Shown here one piece after another: positions 1-6,019 of a stretch of DNA of 6,197 nucleotides. How positions within the stretch are numbered: the stretch's first letter is position 1; the number at the start of each line of letters is the position of its first letter. The notes below the pieces were generated by a model. The model saw only the letters and a program-made list of their open reading frames with translations. It had not been told where the DNA came from and did not search any database. Source of the stretch: JACQHC01 sp035559715 (GTDB taxonomy: Bacteria; Gemmatimonadota; Gemmatimonadetes; Gemmatimonadales; GWC2-71-9); the NCBI GenBank assembly GCA_035559715.1, contig DATMAW010000170.1, forward strand, positions 1 to 6,197, written 5' to 3'. The translations under genes were made by a program, and so were the position numbers.

Positions 1-27
1 CCCCTGTATGCTCTCGTCGAGGGTCAT
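1..27 (-). CDS. 5' end of a minus-strand gene leaving the window (possibly a transposase)
   Basis: Only nine codons are visible, reading MTLDESIQG from an ATG at 27-25 and continuing past the left edge. The start is supported by a strong Shine-Dalgarno stretch, GGGGAGGAG on the minus strand, six bases before the ATG. The N-terminus resembles, from memory, the opening of integrase-type (IS481-like, helix-turn-helix) transposases that begin MTLDE-IQ. Nine residues cannot prove a family, so this is a suggestion only. It lies downstream of, and in the same direction as, the two small minus-strand ORFs at 144-483. The bases between its start and the next ORF (28-143) hold its leader and nothing else that I recognise. 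Confidence 0.4.
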
Positions 28-143
28 CGGCTCTCCTCCCCAAAGTGGTTTCCTTGCCGGGACTTCCACTCTGGGAAAGATAGGGCCGATGGCCCTCTGC
101 GCGCTGCATCCAAAGTGTCAACACTAACTCGACTCGGGACAGC

Positions 144-274
144 CTAGGCGCGGGGCTCGAACGCCTCGGCGATGCTCTCGGCGTCGGCCCCGGCACCGAG
201 CCGGAGCAGGGCCTGGAGGGCAGCGTCGCGGCGCCGTCGAGGAGAATGCGCTCGGCGAAGGCGTCGATCTTCAT
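144..274 (-). pseudogene. Small minus-strand ORF, apparently frameshifted; unknown function
   Basis: The ATG at 274-272 overlaps the stop of the upstream Cys-rich ORF as ATGA, a classic translational-coupling arrangement. It reads MKIDAFAERILLDGA and then turns into low-complexity Ser/Pro/Arg sequence that stays open to the left edge. The adjacent frame from about 231 leftwards reads DAALQALLRLGAGADAESI and ends at TAG 146-144. It looks much more protein-like. Restoring one base near 230-235 would join the two halves into a protein of about 43 residues. I infer either a genuine 1-nt deletion (a dead gene) or a sequencing indel. No family recognised. Confidence 0.35.
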
Positions 275-483
275 GGCGCGGTCCCCTCGTCCCGATCTTG
301 CGCGTCCGGCAGGGAAGGGTCGCTGTCGGCCCCCCGCCCTTCGCGGCTCGGGATGACGTAGCGGCGTTCACAGGCGCTGCACCACAGCACGCAATCCCAG
401 AGGCGACCCGTCAGGCATCGACACGGCACCTGAGTGCCGCAGAAGGAGCAGGGCACGTGGTGGAGCGGACGCGGGCCGTGCAT
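271..483 (-). CDS. Small Cys-rich, zinc-ribbon-like protein (70 aa)
   Basis: I start this at ATG 483-481 because a GGGAGG ribosome-binding site sits four bases upstream (minus strand). The frame stays open further upstream, but that stretch is Arg/Pro-rich and looks non-coding. The protein has seven Cys in residues 12-38, including two CxxC pairs (C12/C15 and C35/C38) about 19 residues apart, the spacing of a zinc ribbon or knuckle, plus C21, C23 and C31. The tail after residue 45 is acidic and polar and probably disordered. There is no signal peptide or membrane segment. Its TGA overlaps the ATG of the next minus-strand ORF. A nucleic-acid or protein-binding role is possible for such small zinc ribbons but is not shown. 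The family is not recognised, and it points away from the cas genes. Confidence 0.5.
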   Translation of the reverse strand: MHGPRPLHHVPCSFCGTQVPCRCLTGRLWDCVLWCSACERRYVIPSREGRGADSDPSLPDAQDRDEGTAP

Positions 484-542
484 GGCGCCTCCCAAAGTTC
501 TCGCGCGGGAGGTCGCCGAGCGGCACAGTAGGGCAGAAACAC

Positions 543-568
543 GACCGCCCGCGCAGGGGCGGGCGGTC
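543..568. repeat. Perfect GC-rich hairpin
   Basis: Positions 543-552 pair perfectly with 559-568 (10 bp, arm GACCGCCCGC) around a six-base loop. On the minus strand the hairpin is followed by GTGTTTCTG, a short and imperfect T-rich stretch, so it could be a weak terminator for minus-strand transcription entering from the right. It lies about 60 bases upstream of the Cys-rich ORF. In sequence this rich in G and C such a stem can also arise by chance. Confidence 0.35.
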
Positions 569-899
569 CCGCCGTCCTTGCCCTGTGTGAGGGCCGCATC
601 GGGGTCGCACCGGCGATCCCCGCCCACCCGGCAACGGCTGCGGGTTGGGGGCGAGCCGAAGCCCGCGCTCCTGATGCTGGGCCCCGAATGCCATGCTTGG
701 GTGGCTCGTGTCAAGAGCCGCCCGAGGGTGAGGTGGGGCCGGCCCGCCCGAGGTGAGCGCAGCCGGCTCAGGGAGACGGCCGGGCGGGGAAGCGTCGAAC
801 CTTGACTTGCGCCGACCTGCCCGGAAAGAATGCGGGCGTCGCGATGGCAGGCGCCGTGGCCCTGTCGGGACCGGACTTGGATCCTCCTCACCGGTCGGC
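569..899. other. Stretch with no convincing gene
   Basis: Overlapping open frames exist on both strands here, but all give Arg/Pro/Ser/Gly-rich translations with no recognisable domain, as expected of very GC-rich non-coding DNA. A near-duplicate CCCGAGG(G)TGAG occurs twice in 720-760. The stretch may be the worn junction between the minus-strand cluster and the cas locus. Confidence 0.45.
802..831 (+). promoter_or_regulatory. Weak sigma70-like promoter candidate
   Basis: TTGACT at 802-807 matches five of six -35 consensus bases and AAGAAT at 826-831 matches four of six -10 bases, with an 18-base spacer. It points toward the small ORF at 900 and the cas genes from 1097. The -10 match is poor and a real promoter in such GC-rich DNA may look different, so this is only the best candidate seen. 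Confidence 0.2.
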
Positions 900-1046
900 T
901 TGATTCCGGCACTTTCGCGTACCGCCCCGCTCGTCACGCCGCTCCAGGACTTCGAGAACCTGTCCGCCCGGCAGCGCCTTGCCGTCCGTCCCGCCTACGA
1001 CCTCGGCTGGATGTGGGCGGAGTTCGGGCTCGATCGGCCGGTGTGA
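900..1046 (+). CDS. Small unrecognised ORF or C-terminal remnant (48 aa)
   Basis: From a possible TTG at 900 the frame gives 48 residues ending at TGA 1044-1046. The last 36 or so look protein-like: LQDFENLSARQRLAVRP followed by AYDLGWMWAEFGLDRP. The frame is open further upstream to 753, but that part is Arg/Gly/Pro-rich and looks non-coding. No ribosome-binding site supports the TTG. The segment may therefore be either a tiny gene or the 3' stump of a longer gene whose front has decayed. I do not recognise the family. It ends 50 bases before the first csb1, on the same strand. Confidence 0.3.
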   Translation: MIPALSRTAPLVTPLQDFENLSARQRLAVRPAYDLGWMWAEFGLDRPV

Positions 1047-1083
1047 CCGTCCCTGTCAGAGGTCGGTGCGAGGCTGCGGGGCC

Positions 1084-1090
1084 GGGAGGA
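1084..1090 (+). promoter_or_regulatory. Ribosome-binding site of the first csb1
   Basis: GGGAGGA lies six bases before the ATG at 1097. It fixes the start of csb1 here, and the conserved N-terminal Csb1 pattern (LTLDVLRSAV, matching LTLDILKNAV in the second copy) begins at residue 4. Confidence 0.7.
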
Positions 1091-1096
1091 TGAAAA

Positions 1097-2347
1097 ATGG
1101 CTGAGCTCACCCTCGATGTCTTGCGCAGTGCGGTGGCTGGAGGCGCGGCGGCCTTCCGGTGCCGCCGTCGGCTTCAGCCGGCCGGCGGGCCCGGTGACAA
1201 GGTATTTCCCCCCACGTTCGCCGGCGCGGTCTACGCGGTCGAGCAACGTCGGATCCCGGGTCGCGAGGCACCGGTCACGTGTGTGCTGCTCGACAGCGTG
1301 CAGAGCCAGGCCAACCGGATGGAGCTCGCACTCCAGGAAGCCGTGGACGCCGGCCGGCTCAAGCTGCCCCTCGTCGTCGTGGACTTCTCCGCACACGACC
1401 CGACCGGGGACCTCGAAGCCGACCAGGCGGCAGGTCGGCTCATCGACAAGGTCGGCCGGATCACGAGCCTCCAGGTGCCCCACCGCCTGGCCGACGCCAT
1501 CCTGCGCGACAGCGAGCTCGACGGCGTGCCGTTCCGGAGGTCGCCGAAGGGCAAGGCCCTCGACACCGTGAGTGCGGTCAACGCGACGCCGCTCTTCGAG
1601 CTCTGCCCCACGGCGCTCCTGTTCGGCATGTGGGATTCCCACGGTCCGAAGGGAGGACTCGGGCCCAAGTTCGAGCGGGCCATCGTGTCGGAGATCGTCG
1701 GGGTCGGGGCCGAAGTCGGCGATCTGCGGCGGGGGGTGCGGCGCGATCCCCTTGAAATCAGCAAGAGCGTGCTGGTCCTCCAGGCCGCGGATCGTTCGCT
1801 CCAGGAGGTTGCTACAGGCAAGGCCCCCGGGGCGAAGCGTCCCTCCGAGCTCGGCCACTCGAGCGTCCCCTTCCCCGAGCAGCGGGAGCGAAAGACCGAG
1901 AACAACTACTACGACGGGGTGACCGTCGAGTATGCAGAGCAGACCACCACGCTGTCGCTCATCTGCCTCCGGCGGCTGCGGTTCCCGCTCTGGGGCAAGG
2001 CGGATCCCGAGGTGGACGTGGCCGCGCGCACCGTGCTCGCGGCGCTCGGCCTGGCCGCGGCGACGCTGGCCTTCGAGGCGGGCACCGACCTCCGGTCCCG
2101 CTGCCTCCTCTGGCCCGACGGGCCGATGGTCTGGGAGCTCCTGGATCGGCCCGTGATGGAACCCCAGCGCTACGGCCTGACGAGCGGTGGCGCCATCGGC
2201 GTCTTCAACGGAGCCGTGGCGCTGGCCCGGGAGAAAGGCCTGCCCTGGCCGGAGCAGCCCCTGCTGCTGAAGCCCAAGCAGGCCCTGGTCGAGCTCGTCC
2301 GCCGGAGCCAGATCGAGGCCATGCAGAAGGGGCCGGAGGCGTCGTGA
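1097..2347 (+). CDS. csb1: Csb1 (Cas7-type backbone subunit, GSU0053 family), first copy
   Basis: This is the type I-G (I-U) Cas7 homologue, a RAMP protein that polymerises along the crRNA spacer to form the backbone of the cytoplasmic interference complex. At 416 aa it is of usual family length. Conserved blocks shared with the second copy are DKVFPPT-AG-VYAVE (34-49), CVLLDSVQSQANRME (62-76), PHR--DAILRDSE (128-140), NAT--E-CPTAL-FG-WDS (162-181), RAIVSEIVGV (194-203), LRRLRFP (291-297) and ARTVLAAL (310-317). Compared with the second copy, the central stretch (about 230-275) is short. The usual HGN motif reads HSS (254-256), and the GGVT-like block is reduced to DGVT (273-276). The csb2 start lies one base after its stop, implying coupled translation. 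Codon use is strongly GC-biased. The family call is secure; whether this shorter copy still assembles is not known. Confidence 0.95.
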   Translation: MAELTLDVLRSAVAGGAAAFRCRRRLQPAGGPGDKVFPPTFAGAVYAVEQRRIPGREAPVTCVLLDSVQSQANRMELALQEAVDAGRLKLPLVVVDFSAHDPTGDLEADQAAGRLIDKVGRITSLQVPHRLADAILRDSELDGVPFRRSPKGKALDTVSAVNATPLFELCPTALLFGMWDSHGPKGGLGPKFERAIVSEIVGVGAEVGDLRRGVRRDPLEISKSVLVLQAADRSLQEVATGKAPGAKRPSELGHSSVPFPEQRERKTENNYYDGVTVEYAEQTTTLSLICLRRLRFPLWGKADPEVDVAARTVLAALGLAAATLAFEAGTDLRSRCLLWPDGPMVWELLDRPVMEPQRYGLTSGGAIGVFNGAVALAREKGLPWPEQPLLLKPKQALVELVRRSQIEAMQKGPEAS

Positions 2348-2348
2348 C

Positions 2349-3917
2349 GTGTTCGCCCTGGGCATCCAGTATCTGAACGGCTTCGTCGCCGCCTGCGAAG
2401 CACACGAGCGGCAGCCGGGACGCGAGCGACCCGAGTGGCCGCCCCACCCGGCGCGCGTCTTCATGGCGCTCGCGGCCGCTCACTTCGAGACCGGGGCAGA
2501 CCCCGAGGAACGGCGCGCGCTCGAGTGGCTCGAGGCGCTGCCGCCCCCGGCGCTTCGAGCGCCCCAGGCCACGCCGCGGTGCGTGGTGGCCCACTACGTC
2601 CCCGTCAACGACAAGCCGGGCGGCGGCGGAGCGGCCATTCAGTCCGTTCCTCAGCTGACCCGCGAGCGGCAGGAGCGCACCTTCGCGCGAGCCTGGCTCG
2701 ATGCCGACACGGTCTATCTCGCCTGGCCCGGCGTCGCGGCCGAGGCGCCGGTGGCGCGCGCGCTCGCCGCGCTCGCCCGCAAGGTAACCCGGATCGGCCA
2801 CTCCACGTCCCTGGTCCAGATGTGGCTGGCGACACCGGAGGAGGTGAGCGACGTGACGTGGGTGCCGGACGACGCCCGGGCGGAGGTAACCCTGCGGGTG
2901 CCGGGTCCGGGGACGCTGGCCGACCTGGAACGCCGCTACAACGCGAGAGCGGTCGAGACCTACGCGTCACTCAAGATGGCTGCGGAGGACGGCACAGACA
3001 GGAACGCCCAGCGCGAGGCTCAAAGGCGTCTCAAGGCGGAGTTCGGTAACGAGCCGCCGCCACGGCTGCGGCCGAGCATCTCCCGCTTCCAGGGCTACGC
3101 GCGAGCCGAGGCGCGTGCGGACGCGCCGTCGCCCCCGGGTAGCGTCTTTAGCCCGCACCTGGTCGTCTTCACGCTCGAAGCGCGGAGCAGCCCCTTCGCC
3201 GCCCTGGGTCTTCCGGCCGTGCTCCAGGTGGTCCAGCGCTGGCGCGAGGCGCTCGTGAGCCAGTCGAACGACGCCCCCGAGCCGGTGCGCGGGATCGTGA
3301 GCGGCCACGACCGGGACGGGGCGCCCCTGGACCGACCGCACCTCGCCTTCGTCCCCCTCGCGTTCGTCGGTCATCCCCATGCGGACGGACACCTCCTGGG
3401 GCTCGCCGCGGCCCTGCCGGCGGGGCTCACGCCCGATCAGCGTCGCGGGGTCCTGCGTGTGCTCGCGCGCGTGACCGAGCTGAGACTCGGCGCCCTCGGC
3501 GTCTGGGCGCTCGGGCGGGACACGGGTCCTCGTCCGCCCTGGAACCTCCGTCCGGAGGCCTGGACCGCTCATCCCGACGGGGCCACGCACTGGGCCACCG
3601 TGACGCCCGTGGCGTTCGACCGCCACCCGAAGGCGAAGGACCGGAGCGAGTACCAGCGGGAGGCGGCCGCGCTCATCGTGGCGGCGTGCACGGCGGTCGG
3701 CCTGCCGCGCCCCCGCGAGGTGGTCGTCACGCCGGTCTCGGCGCATCTCGGCGTCCCGCCGGCGCACGTGTTCCCCAAACTGGCGCGCAAGGACGGCAGC
3801 GAGCGCCGCCACACCCACGCAATCCTCGTGTTCGACGCGCCGGTGCGCGGGCCGGTCCTGATCGGGGCGGGGAGGTATCGGGGGTACGGGGTGGGGAGGC
3901 CGGTGGAGTCATCTTGA
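2349..3917 (+). CDS. csb2: Csb2 (Cas5-Cas6 fusion, GSU0054 family), first copy
   Basis: Csb2 is the type I-G fusion of a Cas5-like part (binds the crRNA 5' handle) and a Cas6-like part (processes pre-crRNA and holds the 3' end). The start is GTG at 2349, one base after the csb1 stop, with GGAGG at 2335-2339. The N-terminal motif EWPPHPARVFMALAAA (29-44) is characteristic and matches the second copy. The C-terminal half has PLAFVGHPHADGHLLG (336-351), an HTHA motif (488-491) and the glycine-rich loop GAGRYRGYG (506-514) near the end, as in Cas6/RAMP folds. Histidines in 342-348 or 488-490 are candidate catalytic or RNA-contacting residues, but which of them cleaves cannot be settled from sequence. 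Its 522 aa is within the normal range and the gene is intact. It forms an operon with the first csb1, and 34 bases separate it from the Cmr1 ORF. Confidence 0.93.
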   Translation: MFALGIQYLNGFVAACEAHERQPGRERPEWPPHPARVFMALAAAHFETGADPEERRALEWLEALPPPALRAPQATPRCVVAHYVPVNDKPGGGGAAIQSVPQLTRERQERTFARAWLDADTVYLAWPGVAAEAPVARALAALARKVTRIGHSTSLVQMWLATPEEVSDVTWVPDDARAEVTLRVPGPGTLADLERRYNARAVETYASLKMAAEDGTDRNAQREAQRRLKAEFGNEPPPRLRPSISRFQGYARAEARADAPSPPGSVFSPHLVVFTLEARSSPFAALGLPAVLQVVQRWREALVSQSNDAPEPVRGIVSGHDRDGAPLDRPHLAFVPLAFVGHPHADGHLLGLAAALPAGLTPDQRRGVLRVLARVTELRLGALGVWALGRDTGPRPPWNLRPEAWTAHPDGATHWATVTPVAFDRHPKAKDRSEYQREAAALIVAACTAVGLPRPREVVVTPVSAHLGVPPAHVFPKLARKDGSERRHTHAILVFDAPVRGPVLIGAGRYRGYGVGRPVESS

Positions 3918-3951
3918 GGGAGTAGGTGCGCCGATCGCCGCGAGGCCAAGC

Positions 3952-4575
3952 ATGAGAGAGCAGCCGGAAGAGCGTGCTCCTGAGGTGACGAACGCGGCCG
4001 ACGGCCCTGCAGCGCCGCGAGCGCCCGCCTACGCGGCCCTGCCGACCGCAAGAAGGCGCGCAGCGCGCGGCGCCCCGGAAGGTCGGGAGATCAGCGTGCG
4101 CCTCGAGCTCGTCACGCCGGTCCTGGGAGGTAGTGCCTCGACGCGAGCGGTTGACGAAGTCGACATCGTTCGAGCGCCAACCGTGCGCGGGCACCTGCGT
4201 TTCTGGTGGCGGGCCCTGTATGCGGCTCAGCACGCGAGCGTTTTGACGCTGTACGAGCGCGAGAGCCGGATCTGGGGACGCGCCGCGACGGACGAGGGCG
4301 GTCGTTCTGGCGTCGAGATCCGCATCGACGTCGAGAAAGCCGGCGCGATCGACAAGAGCGACATCCTGCTCTACGACTCAAAGGGCGGCAAGGCGACGCC
4401 GGGCGCGTACGCGCTCTGGCCCGCGGGGGGCGGGCGAGTGGGCGGGGGTGTGGAATTCACGGAGGGCGAACTGAAAGGGAGAAAACATGGACACACCTGC
4501 TGGGCTGACACTCGACATTCTCAAGAACGCGGTGAAATCGGCCGCTGCTCTCCGCCTGCAGGTCAAGCTCACTAG
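3952..4575 (+). CDS. cmr1: Truncated Cmr1 (type III-B RAMP protein), N-terminal part only
   Basis: Residues 47-170 match the first RAMP domain of Cmr1, the Cas7-like subunit at the end of the type III-B complex that contacts target RNA. The diagnostic features are LELVTPVLGGSA (51-62), the IVRAPTVRGHLRFWWRALYA block (72-91), RIWG (106-109), VEIRIDV (121-127) and YALWPA (153-158). Full Cmr1 proteins have two such domains and are roughly twice as long; here family-like sequence ends around residue 170. From residue 179 the ORF is only an out-of-frame reading of the second csb1. The first 46 residues are Ala/Arg/Pro-rich with no homology. GTG at 4096, preceded by GGGAGA at 4085-4090, is therefore a good alternative start (159 aa). 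None of cmr2-cmr6 is present. This is probably a non-functional remnant, although the reading frame itself is intact. Confidence 0.85.
   Translation: MREQPEERAPEVTNAADGPAAPRAPAYAALPTARRRAARGAPEGREISVRLELVTPVLGGSASTRAVDEVDIVRAPTVRGHLRFWWRALYAAQHASVLTLYERESRIWGRAATDEGGRSGVEIRIDVEKAGAIDKSDILLYDSKGGKATPGAYALWPAGGGRVGGGVEFTEGELKGRKHGHTCWADTRHSQERGEIGRCSPPAGQAH
4085..4090 (+). promoter_or_regulatory. Candidate ribosome-binding site for an internal Cmr1 start
   Basis: GGGAGA lies five bases before GTG 4096, exactly where Cmr1-like sequence begins. The more upstream ATG at 3952 has only a weak GAGG nearby. This favours a 159-residue product starting at 4096 over the 207-residue one. Confidence 0.4.
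4476..4481 (+). promoter_or_regulatory. Ribosome-binding site of the second csb1
   Basis: AGGGAG lies five bases before ATG 4487, inside the tail of the Cmr1 frame. It marks where the second csb1 cassette begins to be translated and supports the chosen start. Confidence 0.65.
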
Positions 4576-6019
4576 TACGGGCGGCGACGGCGATAAGGTC
4601 TTTCCGCCGACGTATGCGGGCGGCGTGTATGCGGTAGAGGACCGGAGGATCACCGGCAAGGTGGTCCGCTGCGTACTCCTCGACAGCGTCCAGTCCCAGG
4701 CCAACCGGATGGAAGAAGCGCTGCTGGACGCGTTTCTGCCGGCCTGGCGTGAGCTTGATCCGAAGGCTGCACCGTCGTGCGAGTTGCCAGTGCTTGCCGT
4801 TCATATCGACGGCCACGGCTGGGTGAACTCGCTCACTGCTCCCCACCGCGTCCACGACGCGATCTTGCGCGACAGCGAGATCCTGGAGAAGCGGACGATC
4901 AACGGGGGAACCGGGGAGGTTAGGGTGCGGTTCCGCGACTCCGCGATCGGCCAGAAGATTGTTGCCGCCCGGCTCCACAACGCGACCGCGCTCTACGAGC
5001 ACTGCCCCACGGCGCTCATCTTCGGAACGTGGGACTCGACGGCGGGCGAGGGCTTGGATTCGGCAAAGATCCCCCGGGCCGTCGTTTCCGAGATCGTGGG
5101 CGTCGACATCACACCCGGGGTCCGCACCGCGTCCCGGATCGATCCCTTGGGCATCCGCGCCCAGGCGACCATCTACCGGCTCAAGGACCGCGAGGACGAC
5201 TGGACGCTCGAGGAGTCCGAGGCGGCGAAGACCACTAAGGGAGAGCCGAAAAAGTTCGGAAAGGGCAAGCCGTCAGACATCAACCACGGCAACGTCACGC
5301 CCGACATGCCGCGCTTCGACAGTCAGGAGATTCGCCAGCAGAACTTGGGTAGACTGCCGGATCTTCTCGAAACGACTCCCCTGGAGCTCCGCTACGAGCT
5401 CCGCTCCAGCGATGGGCGCATCGACACCCACGGCTCTTTCCGAAGCGACATGGTACGCATCCGCCCTGGGGCGGTGAAGCCCGGCGGGATCACCATGGAC
5501 TACGCGCTCCACACGTGGGTGCTCTCGTTCACGCAACTTCGGCGGCTGCGCTTTCCGGCACTCTCGACCGACAGCGTCACCGGAGCCGGAGGGGCATCGG
5601 TGACAGCGGGACACGGAACGCGGAGCGAGACACCGCCAATGCATGAGCAACGAGATGAAGCAGCGCGGACGGTGCTCGCCGCATTGGCGCTGTACGCCCT
5701 CGCGCTCCTGCGGGAAAGGGGCTACTGGCTCCGATCGCGATGCGAACTCGTTCCCAGCGAACCTGTTGTGCTTCACCTCGTCGGAGCCTCGGGCGGCTCG
5801 TACGTGCTCGAAAGCTCCGCGCGGGTGAAAACCGAGATCCTCGATCCCGCCATCGCTGAGGCCGAGCGACTCGGTCTGCGGTGGTCCAGGACCGTCACGG
5901 TTCTCGAGCCCACAGAGAAGCTGAAGGAACTCGTCCGACGGAACGACGCACTCGTGCCCGAGCCCGAAGCGAGGTCGGAGCCGGAAGAGGAGCCGGCTGA
6001 TGCTGGTGCTGAGAGTTGA
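4487..6019 (+). CDS. csb1: Csb1 (Cas7-type backbone subunit, GSU0053 family), second divergent copy
   Basis: This is a second Csb1, 510 aa, about 94 residues longer than the first. It keeps all conserved blocks: DKVFPPTYAGGVYAVE (36-51), CVLLDSVQSQANRME (62-76), PHRVHDAILRDSE (119-131), NATALYEHCPTALIFGTWDS (165-184), RAVVSEIVGV (197-206), LRRLRFP (351-357) and ARTVLAAL (393-400). It also has the fuller motifs HGNVTP (267-272) and KPGGIT (331-336), so it looks like the more orthodox copy. The extra length lies in three places. There is a charged linker at 236-262, a segment at about 280-330, and a Gly/Ser/Thr-rich insert at 360-390. A Glu/Pro-rich acidic tail follows at 491-510. Codons are less extremely GC-rich than in the first copy, suggesting separate origin. 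The second csb2 starts inside its 3' end. The gene appears intact. Confidence 0.96.
   Translation: MDTPAGLTLDILKNAVKSAAALRLQVKLTSTGGDGDKVFPPTYAGGVYAVEDRRITGKVVRCVLLDSVQSQANRMEEALLDAFLPAWRELDPKAAPSCELPVLAVHIDGHGWVNSLTAPHRVHDAILRDSEILEKRTINGGTGEVRVRFRDSAIGQKIVAARLHNATALYEHCPTALIFGTWDSTAGEGLDSAKIPRAVVSEIVGVDITPGVRTASRIDPLGIRAQATIYRLKDREDDWTLEESEAAKTTKGEPKKFGKGKPSDINHGNVTPDMPRFDSQEIRQQNLGRLPDLLETTPLELRYELRSSDGRIDTHGSFRSDMVRIRPGAVKPGGITMDYALHTWVLSFTQLRRLRFPALSTDSVTGAGGASVTAGHGTRSETPPMHEQRDEAARTVLAALALYALALLRERGYWLRSRCELVPSEPVVLHLVGASGGSYVLESSARVKTEILDPAIAEAERLGLRWSRTVTVLEPTEKLKELVRRNDALVPEPEARSEPEEEPADAGAES
5986..5992 (+). promoter_or_regulatory. Ribosome-binding site of the second csb2, inside csb1
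   Basis: AGAGGAG sits seven bases before the ATG at 6000, within the Glu-rich tail codons of csb1. The purine-rich GAG/GAA codons that make the acidic tail therefore also supply the translation signal for the next gene. Confidence 0.6.

Noticed and set aside
77..121. Minus-strand promoter from TTGACA (121-116) and TATCTT (82-77)
   Set aside because: The two hexamers are 33 bases apart, far beyond a workable spacer, and nothing -10-like lies at the right distance from TTGACA.
368..937. Long minus-strand open frame of 189 codons (and the upstream extension of the Cys-rich ORF to 912)
   Set aside because: The translation is Arg/Pro/Ser/Gly-rich with no domain; long open frames by chance are expected at this GC content. 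Only the part from 483 onwards has a ribosome-binding site and convincing residues.
995..2464. 489-codon minus-strand open frame opposite csb1
   Set aside because: It mirrors the codon structure of the plus-strand csb1, whose family identity is secure; the antisense translation shows no recognisable domain.
2967..3818. 283-codon minus-strand open frame opposite csb2
   Set aside because: Shadow of the GC-rich csb2 codons; the translation is Arg/Glu/Gly/Pro-rich without motifs.
3918..3951. Terminator or promoter between the first csb2 and the Cmr1 ORF
   Set aside because: The 34-base gap has no clear hairpin, T-run or promoter hexamers; read-through from the first cassette seems likely.
4055..4075. 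GCGCGC-A-GCGCGC inverted repeat between csb2 and Cmr1
   Set aside because: Low-complexity GC-rich sequence that would be expected by chance; no T-run follows, so it is not a terminator.
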